Source of the DNA: Agriotes lineatus
Taxonomy: Eukaryota > Arthropoda > Insecta > Coleoptera > Elateridae
DNA length: 64,000 nt
Assembly: GCA_940337035.1 (NCBI GenBank)
Contig: OW679203.1
Span: 77,701,061 to 77,765,060 of the forward strand
Reading direction: 5' to 3'
Position numbers and translations under genes: made by a program. Under the pieces are notes generated by a model. It made no database searches and was not told the origin of the DNA. It saw nothing but the letters and a program-made list of their open reading frames with translations. This document shows positions 10,472-21,564 of the stretch, one piece after another; the stretch's first letter is position 1; each line of letters starts with the position of its first letter.

Positions 10472-11356
10472 TAATGATAATTCTGTTAGGTGCCACTGAA
10501 TCTCATAATCAAACCCCAGACGTTTCTAACCCAGAAGAAACATCCACGAAGTCACCTCTGCATATTCCTTTACATCAGGGTATTAAAAGAAATACAAAAA
10601 TTAAATAAAAAAAAAGCACTATAATGAGCACACCATGTTACATGAACTGCTGAATTGGTATGGTATGGTCTGTAGATGGTGCGCCACACAAATACAACTG
10701 TGGAAGAATCTTCAAAAAGGCCTTAAAATTCCTTGAAGGGGTTTGCCAATAATTTAAATACGATGGTACACAAATTTAGACGGTAAAAGACGAACAAACC
10801 GTTGGCTTAGATACTAATTCAGCAACACAAAATAAAATATAAACGGAAATCACTCCAGCTACCTGGAGCAGAAAACCTATGAGAGTTAGTGGGGGACCAA
10901 CAGGTGTCCAGTAGGTGTAAACTAGTTGCAGAACAGCCAGGTCGAAGAGAAGGCATGTGAAGTGGAGTTGCACCAGTCTTGGAGAGTACTGGTGGAGATG
11001 TATATAGCCAGCGACCGGTTCGATATTCAGGGGCCGATAATAAGGGCGGTTGTGAAAATGGACCTGATATATGTATGCACAGCAGAACTTTGTTATGAGA
11101 TTGGAAACACGCCACCGACTAAGCTTGGGAGATTGGGTCGGGTTTGATTTGCCTTAGAAGGGGATGAACTAAAATAAAGGGCGCCAAGTGGTTCTATCTG
11201 GCACGTTCACCTCTGGATTCTTCAGACAACTAATCACTAAGTGACTCAAACAAAGCTCGACAGTAACGTGTATCATCTAATAATAGTCAATAAACTAGGC
11301 GATAATAGATGTATAAAACAATATGTAAATACTAATTATGGGTATTCCACAAACTA
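10472..11356. other. No gene recognised
   Basis: A less AT-rich patch at about 10840-11150 holds overlapping open frames of 70-98 codons on both strands without a recognisable motif. It may be a decayed transposon. Confidence 0.35.
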
Positions 11357-12960
11357 GAAATTAACAAAGGCACAATGAGAACATTTAATTTTGTAAATTC
11401 CAGATTTCTCTAAAGTCTTAAGTTTGTCTTTTGGATTTCCCAACAAATTTTGAATATATAAACAACTTTATAACCTGAATCTTTCTACATGTTTTCTCTA
11501 GGCACTTTGTAGCTGGATGAAACAAAATGTTGATGAATTTTTTTGTTGGATCCTTAACTTCTAAGACCGACCATTGTACACGGCTATGTTTTTTATAATC
11601 TGAAGTTCGGTGTTATATCGATCTTCGTTTAAGAGAAAGGTTAACAGTCTATGCCCTAAGAAATGTAGAGCAGCCATTTTGTGGTGAACACAAGGAATTG
11701 AATTCGCTAAAATGAATCTGTTGGTTTCTTTTCTATAAATATCGAATTCCAACTTATTTATATCTCTTATTACTAAGGTATCCAGATGTGGGAGTCAGAT
11801 TAAAAACAACAAAAATATCGTCCATATACCTGAACCAAATCTTTGAGAAATACTTTGCATTATTCTTAAAATCGGTTTTGAATTTTGAAAAAAGGCTGGC
11901 AACGAGAGGAGAAAGACAGTTTCCTATTGCTGTTCCTTCGTGCTGTTTATAGAATTTTCGATCTATTTGAAAACAAATCTGGAACTTGCAATGGGTAGTT
12001 TAATCTAACAAACTCGTCAATTTTGTTTGTATCCAAATTATTATCAGTAAGTAGTTCCCGCAGATATATCATAGTTGGTGAAGCTGGTACGCTTGAGAAC
12101 AAAGAACACATCAAATGGAACTAGAATCTCGCTTTCACCAAGTTTCAAATCTTTAATTTTATTTATAAACTGAACGAGCTTTTGACAGAAAAATTATTTT
12201 GAAGTTCTGGCAAGTTTCTAAATTCTTTTGTTAACCATTTAGATAAGACGTAAGAGTTAATACCAGAAACAATAGGTCTGACTGTTTTACGTGGTGCATG
12301 TATCTTAGGTAAACAATATATTTTTGGCATTTCTGAATGAGAGTCAGCTTGTATCTAAGGGCTGGAGTAATAAGTGTGTGACAGGATTTCGTCACATCCT
12401 GTGTTTTAACAATCATGTTCCTTAAGGGGAGTCTTTTTCAATTCTGTGAAGGGTCTATTGTTAAGCAATGTACCTACTCTCTGAAAGTTCTGCTTATCCA
12501 AAATAACAATTTTATTACCTTTGTCAGCCTTTAGATAAAACATCCCTAGCTATGCAATCCCTTAATAAGTTTCTGGTCTTTTCTAACCCATTCGATGGTT
12601 GTACCTGTTCCATTGCTCAGGTTTTCCAAAATTTTTAGGTGGCAATTGAACTTTCGATATCAGCAAGGATATCTTCTAAAGGTGGTTTAGTATGACCTTA
12701 ACTGAATTTTAAACCCCTATTTAGAAGAGCCAATGCTACCTTATGAAATGATTCTGAAGACTCGTTTTTAACAATTAAATCCTTATCAACTCTTTGGGCA
12801 ATTCACAAAGATGTGTGGTTAGGGGTTTATAACAAATTGTGTAAGAAAGTTGTTACCAACATCTTGGAAATTATAGGAACAAGTGAATATTTAAACTCGA
12901 TATGAAATCCTTTATAAGTAGTGTGCCAACAATGTCAATCTAATTGATTTTAACAAAAAG
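11357..12960 (-). pseudogene. Penelope-like retroelement, decayed
   Basis: Penelope-like elements encode a telomerase-related RT followed by a GIY-YIG endonuclease. On the minus strand, spread over several frames, I read LKADKGNKIVILDK, PKIYCLPKIHAPRKTVRPIV, GTAIGNCLSPLVASLF, WFRYMDDIFVV (catalytic box), EFDIYRKETNRF and the HKMAALHFLGHRL block. These are hallmark RT blocks of the family in the right order. Further downstream, NPKDKLKTLEKSGIYKIKC is the linker and first half (GIY) of the endonuclease. It stops near 11357 before the YIG half, so the 3' end is lost. Several frameshifts show it is dead. The 5' limit near 12960 is approximate. Confidence 0.85.
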
Positions 12961-13864
12961 TAGGTTTTTTGGCTGCCCAGTTTAAACCAAGCAAACTGTA
13001 AGGCATTCGATTTTGCACATGGACAGGTTTTAATATATAACCTAATTAGACAATGTCGATACAAAAATGTTTCTATTGTTTTATAATTTAATTGTTGATA
13101 AATAAAGTCCTTGTTCAGTAATTAATTTTTTTTTACTCTGGAACTTCTGTCCTATCATGCATCGTACATCAGTATCTAATACATCATTTTTTAAATGCAG
13201 TATAACTTTGTCATAACTTACGTGCCAGAACCATAATTAATTGTACATCAAAGGAATTGTGGTATAAAAGATGCAGTGAAGTGCAATATAGTTTTTTATA
13301 ATTATTGCGTACCAATAATTATTACATGACGAAAATTAAACTGCTTTCAACTACCTTCAATTTAGAATTTGTGTTCACCTTTAGCTATTTTTTAGTAAAT
13401 GCAAAAGATACGGCCAGTATAAAATTAACTACGGCTTGAAAACAAACGCTTCAGAAAATCAGGGGAATTCCCAGTGTTACATGTTAGGATTAAGCATGTT
13501 TTCTGGTATGTCGAAAAAGTTGCATACCCTGCGTCAATTTAACTATTTGTTCAAACATCAAACATCTAGTAGTTATTACAATTAACTGTCACTTTTACCG
13601 TTCATATAACTAACATAAAACGATTTAAAATACTAAAAATATGGATACTTGATTTATGCACGTGTAGGCAATTTTTTTACTGACAACCATACTTTATAAA
13701 ACCATATGCTTTAGTTTGATGATTGTTTTTTTGCAAACGCGATGTAAAAGTACATAAAAACCTTGGATGTTATAAAAGAAAAAACTAACGAGCCATTTTT
13801 AAACTTCTCATTCTAACACTCATCAGCTCTAACCCAAATTTAGGTGGTTTTCCTATATAAATAA
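12961..13864. other. AT-rich, no gene recognised
   Basis: There are no coding motifs or terminal repeats. The edge near 12960 may include the N-terminal part of the Penelope-like element, too degraded to read. Confidence 0.4.
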
Positions 13865-14095
13865 TTTACGGAAGCCCTGAACAAATTTAATGTGAGATGC
13901 CAAGTTGCAATTGCAAGGTACAAAATCACGGTTGGGAGATACAAAGTTGCAACTACAAGATACTAATTTGCAATTTTGAAATACAATGGAGCAATTACAA
14001 GTTTTAGAACGTCCCAAACGACGGTTTGAGTACTTTGGTCGTGCTTACAGTTGCAAGTTTGCAGTAAGAGCCACTACTAGTGATGTAAACAACTC
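13865..14095 (+). repeat. Dispersed repeat, copy 1 (inverted partner near 27.8 kb)
   Basis: GGAAGCCCTG is followed by several AAGTTGCAATTGCAAG-like stretches and then CTTACAGTTGCAAGTTTGCA near 14045. The same order occurs on the other strand at 27766-27925. No coding content and no termini could be defined. Confidence 0.6.
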
Positions 14096-14159
14096 AGGTA
14101 TTTATTTTTAGGTGTATTTTCCCGGTTAAATACCCAAATAGGTATTTATAGCCAGATTT

Positions 14160-14418
14160 ACAAATTGTTCTCTGAATGTCATTTTTTGGCAGTGGTCTAT
14201 TATGATATGTTTTATCGGACTTTTTCCACTGTCTAGGGTGTATATCACACGATGTTTCGGGAGTTTTTGATCTACTCTCGTCTTCAGGTGTTCCTGGTTA
14301 GTCCTGAGAAGGACTGATATTGTACATCTTTATACGTAAACTTGTGCCTGGGTTTGAACCCGGGACCGCTGATCACTGTGATTACTAGTCTGTCACTCTT
14401 ACCACTAGGCCACCGCGC
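14160..14418 (-). mobile_element. SINE-like element with tRNA-like head
   Basis: The minus-strand start (14418-14345) resembles a tRNA. It has a good A box (TGGCCTAGTGGT) and B box (GGTTCAAACCC), the internal RNA polymerase III promoter. The anticodon loop would read CTAGTAA. A body of about 180 bases follows, containing CTGAAGACGAG and CTCCCGAAAC around a short stem. It sits right after the DNARPHVA codons of a Tc1 fragment. No poly-A tail or target duplication is evident, so a tRNA pseudogene beside other repeats is possible. Confidence 0.6.
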
Positions 14419-14535
14419 AACGTGAGGCCTGGCGTTATCTTGCAAAAGGGAAATTCTTCCCCAATAAAGGGCGCAAAGGGTAACACATACTGTTCTAAAA
14501 TGTCCTCCACTTACCTTGCAGCAGTCAATGTTCCC
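14415..14535 (-). pseudogene. Tc1-type transposase fragment (second catalytic aspartate)
   Basis: On the minus strand two adjacent frames read VEDILEQYVLPFAPFIGEE and then LLQDNARPHVAR. The DNARPH box carries the second catalytic aspartate of Tc1 transposases. One frameshift lies between the parts, and the third catalytic residue is absent because the SINE-like unit follows at once. Together with 17336-17601 it looks like two ends of one Tc1 copy, with about 150 central residues missing. Confidence 0.75.
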
Positions 14536-15220
14536 CTGGTAATAATAATAATAATAATAAAGTCTTTATTCTGAGATGCCAATTATGTACATGAAAACAG
14601 AAAATAAATACATTCTTTAAGCAACGGCACAGCAGAACCTCAAGACGCAGCTGCTTTTCAGCTGAACCTTGCATATTATAATATAAATTTAAATATAAGT
14701 TAATGCCTATTCATAACAACAAAAAAACAAAAGTGTAAATTTAAAAGTATAATTGGGTTTATATAATTATTAACTGCCTAGAAGGCGCAGTGTACGGGCA
14801 ACGAATTAGCTATCAACAATAAAGGAATATATTGTTATCATACAACTACTCTATTTGTTATAGTGGTTAAATAAAAATAATGATAAATTTGGAAGATCAA
14901 TACAACCAAATGTTGAGGGGTTTTAAATAAGATGGTTATTAATTTTAAAATAATTGAGAAATATTAAAATTGAGACCATTATTAATGTAGACGTGACAAT
15001 AAAATAGAAATTGAATATTTAATTTTGATGGTTGAGGTCAACCACGATAAAAAGTGTAAACCAAAGTTATATTGACAATTATGCTTGCTTTAATAATAAG
15101 GGATTGTAACATGTAATAGTTAGGAAATTTTATATTTTAAGAGGGCAGTAATAATAGTAACCATCAGAGATAAGTTTTTTTTTGTTTGGCAGTCAGAATA
15201 ACAACTCATATAAAAATGTT

Positions 15221-15446
15221 GCTTTCAAAACTTTCGCGTACACCTATTTTTCACTGTATTAAATCAGGGTTGTAATTAATCAACTCTGACATTTAAATTT
15301 TTGAAAAGTCAAAATGCCTCGACTGACGGAGCACATGCTGTCAATGTCATTTTTAACCTAATCTCAAAATTACCCGTTCACACAGCTAAAATTTTGCAAA
15401 ATCGTTGTTACTTGATTTTGAATGTGTACGCGAAAGTTTTGAAAGC
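15221..15446. repeat. 23-bp perfect inverted repeat, 226-bp span
   Basis: GCTTTCAAAACTTTCGCGTA (first 20 of 23 bases, 15221-15243) recurs exactly inverted at 15424-15446. The pairing weakens outside these arms. It may mark a small non-autonomous transposon, and the surrounding kilobase has no gene. Confidence 0.7.
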
Positions 15447-16035
15447 AAGTGTACATAGAAATTTGAAAAAACCCTTTTTACTAATAAAAACTTGGAAATT
15501 ATGGCTTATTTTGTATAATTGTTTGGTAAAATATGAAAATATAACATTGAAATAATAAGACATTACAATCGGTGAAGAGATTGTGCAATACAGTTAATAA
15601 AATACAAAAAACAAGAAGAATTGGATGGATTTGGATTTAATGGTTCATATAAGATATAATTAATATTCATTGGTGACATTGGTCGTTGTTTGGAAGACGG
15701 ACCGATCGTTTAGAGGGAAGTTGATGGGAGTATTTACTTGATTTGGACAGTTTCTGTGGGTAGTGCTGGATCTAAAGTACTAGCTGAAGAATAAAGAGGA
15801 TTAGTTTGGAATCATCTACAATACTGAAACTTACCAGAAGTCTATTGGTGTGGCAGTAATATTAATGAAAGGAGCAGTTGGAGTTTTGACAGGTTAGATG
15901 TGGTTTTGGCTATTGGAGGAGTAAGCTGTCGTAGTTGCTGACTGAGCATTTGGAGCTGTGGACATTGGGATCTGTCATATTTGGATAATTGCAGTGACAA
16001 CTTGAGAAGTGGTCAGATTTGTTTTAGTTAATTAA

Positions 16036-16325
16036 CACGTTCAGTGCCCAGGACGTTAATTCACGTCTTTTGGCACTCCCGCTAGGCGCCCAAGACGTAT
16101 TTCTACGTCCAATTCTCATTGCGCTTCAAACTGATCCTGTTTTGTGGGCGTTGCTTTCTCGTCAGTAATATTTGAGGAGCGTGTGGTAAGGACTGTATTT
16201 TCATTCAGTTTGAGTTTGGTTGCCGGTTGGAGCGCATCTCAATGGATAACGTCCTGCACACAGTGCATTCATCTGCAGCGCGGCCTTGAGCATTGACCAC
16301 GTATACAGGATTGGCAGTCAAGGTG
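16036..16325. mobile_element. piggyBac-type MITE, 290 bp
   Basis: The ends read CACGTTCAGTGCCCAGG and, on the other strand, CACCTTGACTGCCAATCC. Both are flanked by TTAA (16032-16035 and 16326-16329), the target site of piggyBac elements, and TTAACAC(G/C)TT.A.TGCC ends are seen in piggyBac-like transposons. GACGT/ACGTC motifs repeat just inside the left end. There is no coding capacity. Confidence 0.75.
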
Positions 16326-16610
16326 TTAATATAAAAGCAGGTTGAATAACAAACAATACAAAGAAAGAGTGAAATAAACAGAATACAGTACTTACTTTGG
16401 TGAATTGATTAATTGAAGTGTCATTGTAAAGGATAGTTGTCAATTCTTGGTTTAATTGAATTTGAAAGTCAATCTGACAGTTAATGTCATTTAGTATTCA
16501 TAAAAGCACAATTAAGAGTTGAATTTCAATTAATAGATAACTAGATTGGCAAACCCGACCCTGAGTGTCTCAATATTAATATTTAGTTAAAAGTATGCCA
16601 TAAATATGTC

Positions 16611-17333
16611 TTAAATATTAATTTTGAACTCTGTATTCTCAAGACAAGTGGAATATATTTCAGAACAGTATACAAAGTGAGACAGTACAAGCGCCTCGCA
16701 CAGCATATTCGTTAGCGGTTGTTCTAAATGCATTATATGGAGATATAGTATTTTAAGATTTATATAAGCTTTTTGTATACATTTATTTATATGCTCTTTG
16801 TACCTCAATGTGTTGTCCAATATGAGACCCAAATTTTTTGCACTACTTTTTACAGGCAATATGTTATCACCAATAGCCACATTTAACGTATTTTGTAAGG
16901 TAGAACGATCACCATTTCTCCCAAATAGAAGTACACAAGACTTTTAAATCATATGTTAGTTGTTGGATAGCTGTATTGTAATAAGATGGGTTAAAAGATT
17001 TATATATCTGTGTATCATCAGCGTACTGAATAAAATGTAATTATAAAAATTTGATGTATAAATGGTATACAACAGAGGCCCTAAAATAGAACCCTGTGGC
17101 ACTCCTTGTGTAAATTGACTGGAGTTTGAGATTTTGTCTTCAATTTTTACACTCTGATCTGTTACTAAAATAACTTTGAATTAATGTTACTGCACTTGCT
17201 GAAAACCCAATATAATACGGTATTGAAACAACAAATCATGATTGAAAGAATCAAATGCTTTGCTGTAATCAAGTAATGTAAGAACGGTTAGTTCTCCGTT
17301 ATCAGTTGCTCGTAAAATGTCATCGGTCGTCCC
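16611..17333 (-). pseudogene. Jockey/CR1-type reverse transcriptase remnant
   Basis: The minus strand, over several frames, reads LLDYSKAFDSFNHDLLF (RT motif A), GVPQGSILGPLLYTIY, QYADDTQIYKSF (catalytic box) and KNLGLILDNTLRYKEHIN. It then reads LCEALVLSHFVYCSEIYSTC near 16680. This order and wording are typical of Jockey/CR1-group LINEs. Multiple frameshifts mark it as dead. Immediately 5' (17336) the sequence switches to Tc1 transposase. Confidence 0.85.
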
Positions 17334-17335
17334 TT

Positions 17336-17601
17336 TCTTGGGTACATCTTGTACGTCCTTGCCCTCTTCTTCTTGTGTTATTTCCAGTCTCCCTGAATCT
17401 TCTCAATACTCGGGAGACAGTAGATTGGTTCACACCGAGGCGATCTGCAATATTTCGCTGGCTTAACCCTAACTCAGCGTACACGATGGCTCTGCTTGCA
17501 TTAACTTCCGAAACATAACGTTGTTCGTTCATGTTGATTAGTTTTTCTCCAATTTTGCAAAAAAAAAACCGAAGTACCGGCATTAAATTTCGTTTCTGCA
17601 C
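17336..17601 (-). pseudogene. Tc1-type transposase N-terminal fragment
   Basis: The translation MNEQRYVSEVNASRAIVYAE, then LGLSQRNIADRLGVNQSTVSRVLRRFRETG, is the first helix-turn-helix (paired-like) DNA-binding domain of Tc1 transposases, followed by a basic GR-rich hook (RRRGQGRTR). A longer in-frame start at 17601 adds a less likely N-terminus, so I favour the methionine near 17529. The frame runs directly into LINE RT sequence at about 17336. The catalytic domain is absent here, and a later part of the same type of transposase lies at 14415-14535. Confidence 0.8.
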
Positions 17602-18439
17602 GATGTAAAGGCGAACTGGAGCAATTTGAGATTATTCAGATTATTCCCTGCACTCGATGCAATTGTTTCGGTTTGGTGTTGTTTGGTTGCTAGGATGGGC
17701 CAACTACACTTTACAATAACAAATCGAAACAACTGCATCTGTTCTGAAAAGATTAGAGACCTTTATGAACTTTTTTTTTGTGGTGCGATAATTTTGTTCA
17801 GCAGTTTATATACCTATACAAGTAAATATTACAACAACATTGATGGTGATGGTTTCTTTGTAGGTGAGATTAAAATTTTCATTTTCTTTTAAACAACATT
17901 TTGACCACACTCATGGTCTTTCAAGATTATTTCATTAGGTTTTTTATTTATAAATTCACATTTATTATTAATGTTAAATTGTATAGAAACCTTTCTATAT
18001 GTCGATGGTTGTCCATGATGTACCAATCACGAGAGCCATGCCCACGACGTGGTTACTGCTCTCAGCACCCACGGTTGTCAAACTTACTTTCCGAGACGGA
18101 TGCTTTGAAATGTTCCTCAACTTCTCTTATTTTATTTTTTTGAGCACTTTTCACCGTTTTAACTTCACTACAAGCTTAGTTATCTCTTAATTTTCACTTC
18201 AAGTCAAGACTGCATTTGACAGTTACCCGACGTCGATCCTCAACTAACAAGTATTATCACTAGATTGAATTGTGTTGGTACATAAGGTTGTGGTTATTAT
18301 TTTTGCAGTGAGGTTAGGTTTCATGTTGTGTGTTTGATATTTAATTATTTTAAGTTGTAGTTTCGGCTATTATAAACTTGAAATGTGATTTTATAATGTT
18401 GTTTTAACTAGGTCGGTATTCCAGTCCAGACAATTTCAG
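17602..18439. other. No gene recognised
   Basis: It probably includes the outer part of the Tc1 element upstream of its transposase. Open frames of 60-90 codons here have no recognisable motif, and no TIR could be placed. Confidence 0.4.
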
Positions 18440-19368
18440 TTTATATAGCCACCAATGCCAAAAAATTGGTCTGAAGCTGTAATTTCCCCAATTCACAAAA
18501 AAGGTGATCAGCTTAACTGTCAAAATTATAGACCTATAGCAATTCTGAATGCTCACTACAAAATACTTGCTACAGCAATTAACAAACATCTAACGGAAAG
18601 AACAGAAAAAATAATAGGGGAATATCAATGTGGTTTCCGACCGAATAGATCTACGGTAGACCAATCTGAGGCTTTGAAATATGGATTAAAGACCAATGAA
18701 GAAAAATCTAAATATATGGTGATCGGTGGTGGTCAACAAGCTGAACAAGATCTGACAATAAACAGAAGCGAGAGTAGAGGTGTAATGAATTTCGAGTTAG
18801 TACAATCAACTGTATATTTGGGAACAGAATTATCAAGTACCACAGAACAAGGATTGGATATCGAAAGAAGAATAATATCAGGATTACGGTGTGCAGCAGC
18901 ATTAAACAAAGTGTTAAGCGTGAAAAGTTTTTCCAGATCGGTGAAGGTAAAAATCTATAAAACAATAGTAGGACCAATAGTAAGCTTTGGTTGTGAGACG
19001 TGGGTGCTGAGAGAGGAGGACAAAAGAAAATTAAGTGTTTTTGAACGTAAAATATTAAGACGAATATTCGGAGGTGTAAAAGAAGGAGAGTTACGGAGAA
19101 GGCGTACAAACAAAGAACTGGAGGAGAAATATGGAGAACCAGGAATAATAAACATCGTCAAACAAGCCCGGTTGAGATGGTTAGGCCATGTGGGTAGGAT
19201 GAAAGCAGGAAGAATGCCAGAACAAGTACTATTACGAGAACCAGAAGGAAGATCTAAAGGACCTGGGCATAGAAGACTGGAAAACGCATGTCGATAACAG
19301 AAAGAAGTGGAAGGAAATATCCAAACGAACCATGAGCCTAAAAGGCTTTTAGTGCTGATATATATATA
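18440..19368 (+). pseudogene. RTE-like LINE, internally deleted
   Basis: The frame starting at 18455 begins inside the RT (NWSEAVISPIHKKGDQLN, YRPIAILN, YQCGFRPNRSTVDQ). It then jumps to LKTNEEKSKYMVIGG, so the core with the catalytic FADD box is deleted. The C-terminal part is typical of RTE/Nimb-type LINEs: YKTIVGPIVSFGCETWVLRE, then RKILRRIFGGVKE and RLRWLGHVGRMKAGRMPEQV. Near 19260 the frame shifts to DLGIEDWKTHVDNRKKWKEI and stops. A TATATATATA tail at 19358-19371 marks the 3' end. Non-functional. Confidence 0.85.
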
Positions 19369-19370
19369 TA

Positions 19371-20466
19371 TAGGGTGGGCCATTTTAATTGACGCATCCG
19401 AATATCTCCGTTGGTAAACGGAATAAAAAAAAATGTGCAAACAAAAGTTATTCAGAACGATGGGGGGTCATTTGACTGTACTAATAACTTTGACCTTGGC
19501 GGCAATTTTCAAGGTCATTTGAAGGTCAAAATCATTTGTTTTAATGGAAACTCCTATTTTTGACGCCGGATTCGGAAAGCGTGGAAAATGTTATTTCCAA
19601 AATGTTTAGAACTCGTTGGACTGACCTTGAAAAGATCAAATCAAGGTTAAATGTTGAAAATTCGTCCAGAAACTGGTTTTTCTAATTTGGATGATTTAAG
19701 GGCGAAAACATATTTGAGTACACTTAGGGGACAATATCCTTGACCGTCTTGTCCTTTAGGTCAACTGTGAAGGTCATTCGAAGGTCAAAGTGAGTTTTTT
19801 AAATAAAAAATCTCACTATTTGCATTTTAATTCAAAATTAAAATTCGGGCATAGAAGGGAATTTGAGGCTTCATTTTTATCAAAATACAATAAATTATTA
19901 CATAAATAAAGTGTAAAATAAATGTACATTTTATATAATTAATATTAATATAAATTATGCAATATGTATTGAAAGAAATCTTATTTAAATTACATTTATT
20001 ACAAACGATTAAAACTTACACTAATTACATTGTAAATAATTAACAGTGTAATAAAAAAAATACTGGCAAGAATCACTTTGCATTCGAATGACCTTCACAG
20101 TTGATCTAAAGGACTAGATGGTCAAGGTTATTGTCCCCTAAATCTAGTCAAATATTTTTTCGGTCTTAAATCATCCAAATTCGAAAAAACAGCTTCTGGA
20201 CGAATTTTCAACATTTAACCTTAATTTGACCTTTTCAAGGTCACTCCAACGAGTTATAAACTATTATTTTGGACATAACATTTTCCGCTCTTTCCGAATC
20301 CGGCGTCAAAAATTGGGGTTTCTATTAAAAAAAAAGATTTTGACCTTGAAAGTTGACGCCAAGGTCAAAGTTATTAGTACAGTCAAATGACTCCCATCGT
20401 CCTGAATAACTTTTGTCTCTACATTTTTTTTTATTCGGCTTACCAACTGAGATATTCGGATGCGTC
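19371..20466. mobile_element. Non-coding long inverted-repeat element, right end truncated
   Basis: The left arm (19371-19794), starting TAGGGTGGGCCATTTTAATT, pairs with the right arm (20073-20466), which ends GATATTCGGATGCGTC. The outer 20 bases expected on the right are missing and another repeat begins at 20467. The arms are about 400 bp with an AT-rich loop of about 280 bp. The sequence TGACCTTGAAGGTCA-like recurs several times in each arm. The AGGGTGGGCC terminus resembles TA-inserting elements, but no target duplication survives. Confidence 0.75.
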
Positions 20467-21286
20467 GGTATCGGCATATCGGCCTTCCAGTTTGCCGATA
20501 TATCGGCAAATATAAATTTTCTTTCAATATTTAATATTTTAATATTTATTATAAGAAATGAACAATATAATGTGAACAAACAATGTGGAGTATAAAATAT
20601 AATTATCTAATATTGAAAATTCAATTTTTGTAAATTATTATGTAAAAATATTAGGCTCTCGAACAAGGGTGTTGCACCATGCAGCGAAATATCTTCCAGC
20701 TTCGCCTCGCTTCTGGAATGCACTGCATCAGCAAAAAAAGAAAAAGGTATATACGGACCTTGCGTCCCTCTTCAGCCAATAACGGGAATTTCAGGATGGG
20801 TGGAGAATGTAAGAGACGCCATGAAAGGTGGAGAAGTACTGCCTCGACATTCGCTTCAGAGAAGGTTGACTCAGGAAAACCACCTAAAAACCTGAATCAA
20901 AGCAGACAGCCACGGGAATCGAACCCCCGACCTCCCAAATACTAAGCAGACGTGGTAACCACTAGTCCGCAGAGCTCTGTCCATCAGCAAAAACATCCGA
21001 TCAGGCGATGCCATCATCAGAAATTGTTAACAATACTACCTAATAGGTCACGAGTAAAAAACGATTGTGTTAAACTGCGTTATTAAAACGAAATAACAAA
21101 CAAACCTAAGCATGAGTTTGTATTCAGGGGATTACCCTGCCCGAATCCAGCAAGCAGCGGCGCACACGTACATGGATGTAGTCAAAAAGTAATGGGAGAG
21201 AGCAATGAGAATATATCGGCCGATATATTGGCGTATCGGCCTCGATTATATCGGTGTCGGCCAAAAAACCCGTATCGGTCGACCCC
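20467..21286. repeat. Repeat bounded by TATCGGC motifs, probably a hAT-like remnant
   Basis: Clusters of CGATATATCGGC and GTATCGGC occur at 20467-20510 and again, inverted and extended, at 21208-21286. The latter ends TATCGGTCGACCCCTA, a common end of non-autonomous hAT-like elements. The interior holds a SINE-like sequence (20650-20985). The left terminus appears lost at 20467. Confidence 0.4.
20650..20985 (-). mobile_element. SINE-like repeat with tRNA-like head
   Basis: On the minus strand the first ~75 bases (about 20980-20907) have a B box (GGGTTCGATTCCC) and an A-box-like GCGGACTAGTGGTTA, spaced as in a tRNA. The rest, down to about 20650, is less AT-rich than its surroundings and has no coding signature. 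The head is distinct from the Ser-like heads at 14.4 kb and 40.6 kb. Target duplications were not found. Confidence 0.5.
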
Positions 21287-21326
21287 TAATGATGTTGTGC
21301 CCAATGGTTTCCCTAGATAGTATTTT

Positions 21327-21564
21327 TATAGGGTGAGTTGATATTCACTCCCCAGCCCCTTGGATATGTGTTCTACAATTAAAAATAAGACAAAGGAGTT
21401 AAGTGGGGAGACTGGGGTGGCCACGTTATTGGTCCACTCCGCCCAATCCATTTATTAAGAAAATAGCTTCACTTTCGGAATTTTAGTATTCTTCATTTTT
21501 GACTATTAATTGTAGAACACATATGTATACGAGGGCTGGGGAGTGAATATTGACTCACCCTGTA
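21327..21564. mobile_element. TA-type MITE sharing termini with the mariner-type element
   Basis: The right end, read inward, is TACAGGGTGAGTCAATATTC, and the left is TATAGGGTGAGTTGATATTC. The arms continue through CACTCCCCAGCCC to GTGTTCTACAATT. The first 14 bases of the right end are identical to those of the DD41D-type element at 3.9 kb, suggesting it could be mobilised by the same transposase family. Non-coding. Confidence 0.78.

Larger units (their letters stand above)
14541..17335 (-). mobile_element. Jockey-like LINE, 5'-truncated, carrying later insertions
   Basis: The minus-strand 3' end is AATAAAGACTTTATT followed by ATT repeats (14541-14561 on the plus strand), a common non-LTR tail. 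The 5' edge, near 17335, begins abruptly inside the RT. Both edges abut Tc1 transposase coding sequence. Between them are RT remnants (16611-17333), a piggyBac-type MITE (16036-16325) and about 1.4 kb of AT-rich sequence without genes (14760-16030), which may be further inserts. Confidence 0.65.

Noticed and set aside
10776..11147. Possible small gene in a less AT-rich patch
   Set aside because: Overlapping frames on both strands, no motif, no splice signals and no homology that I can recognise.
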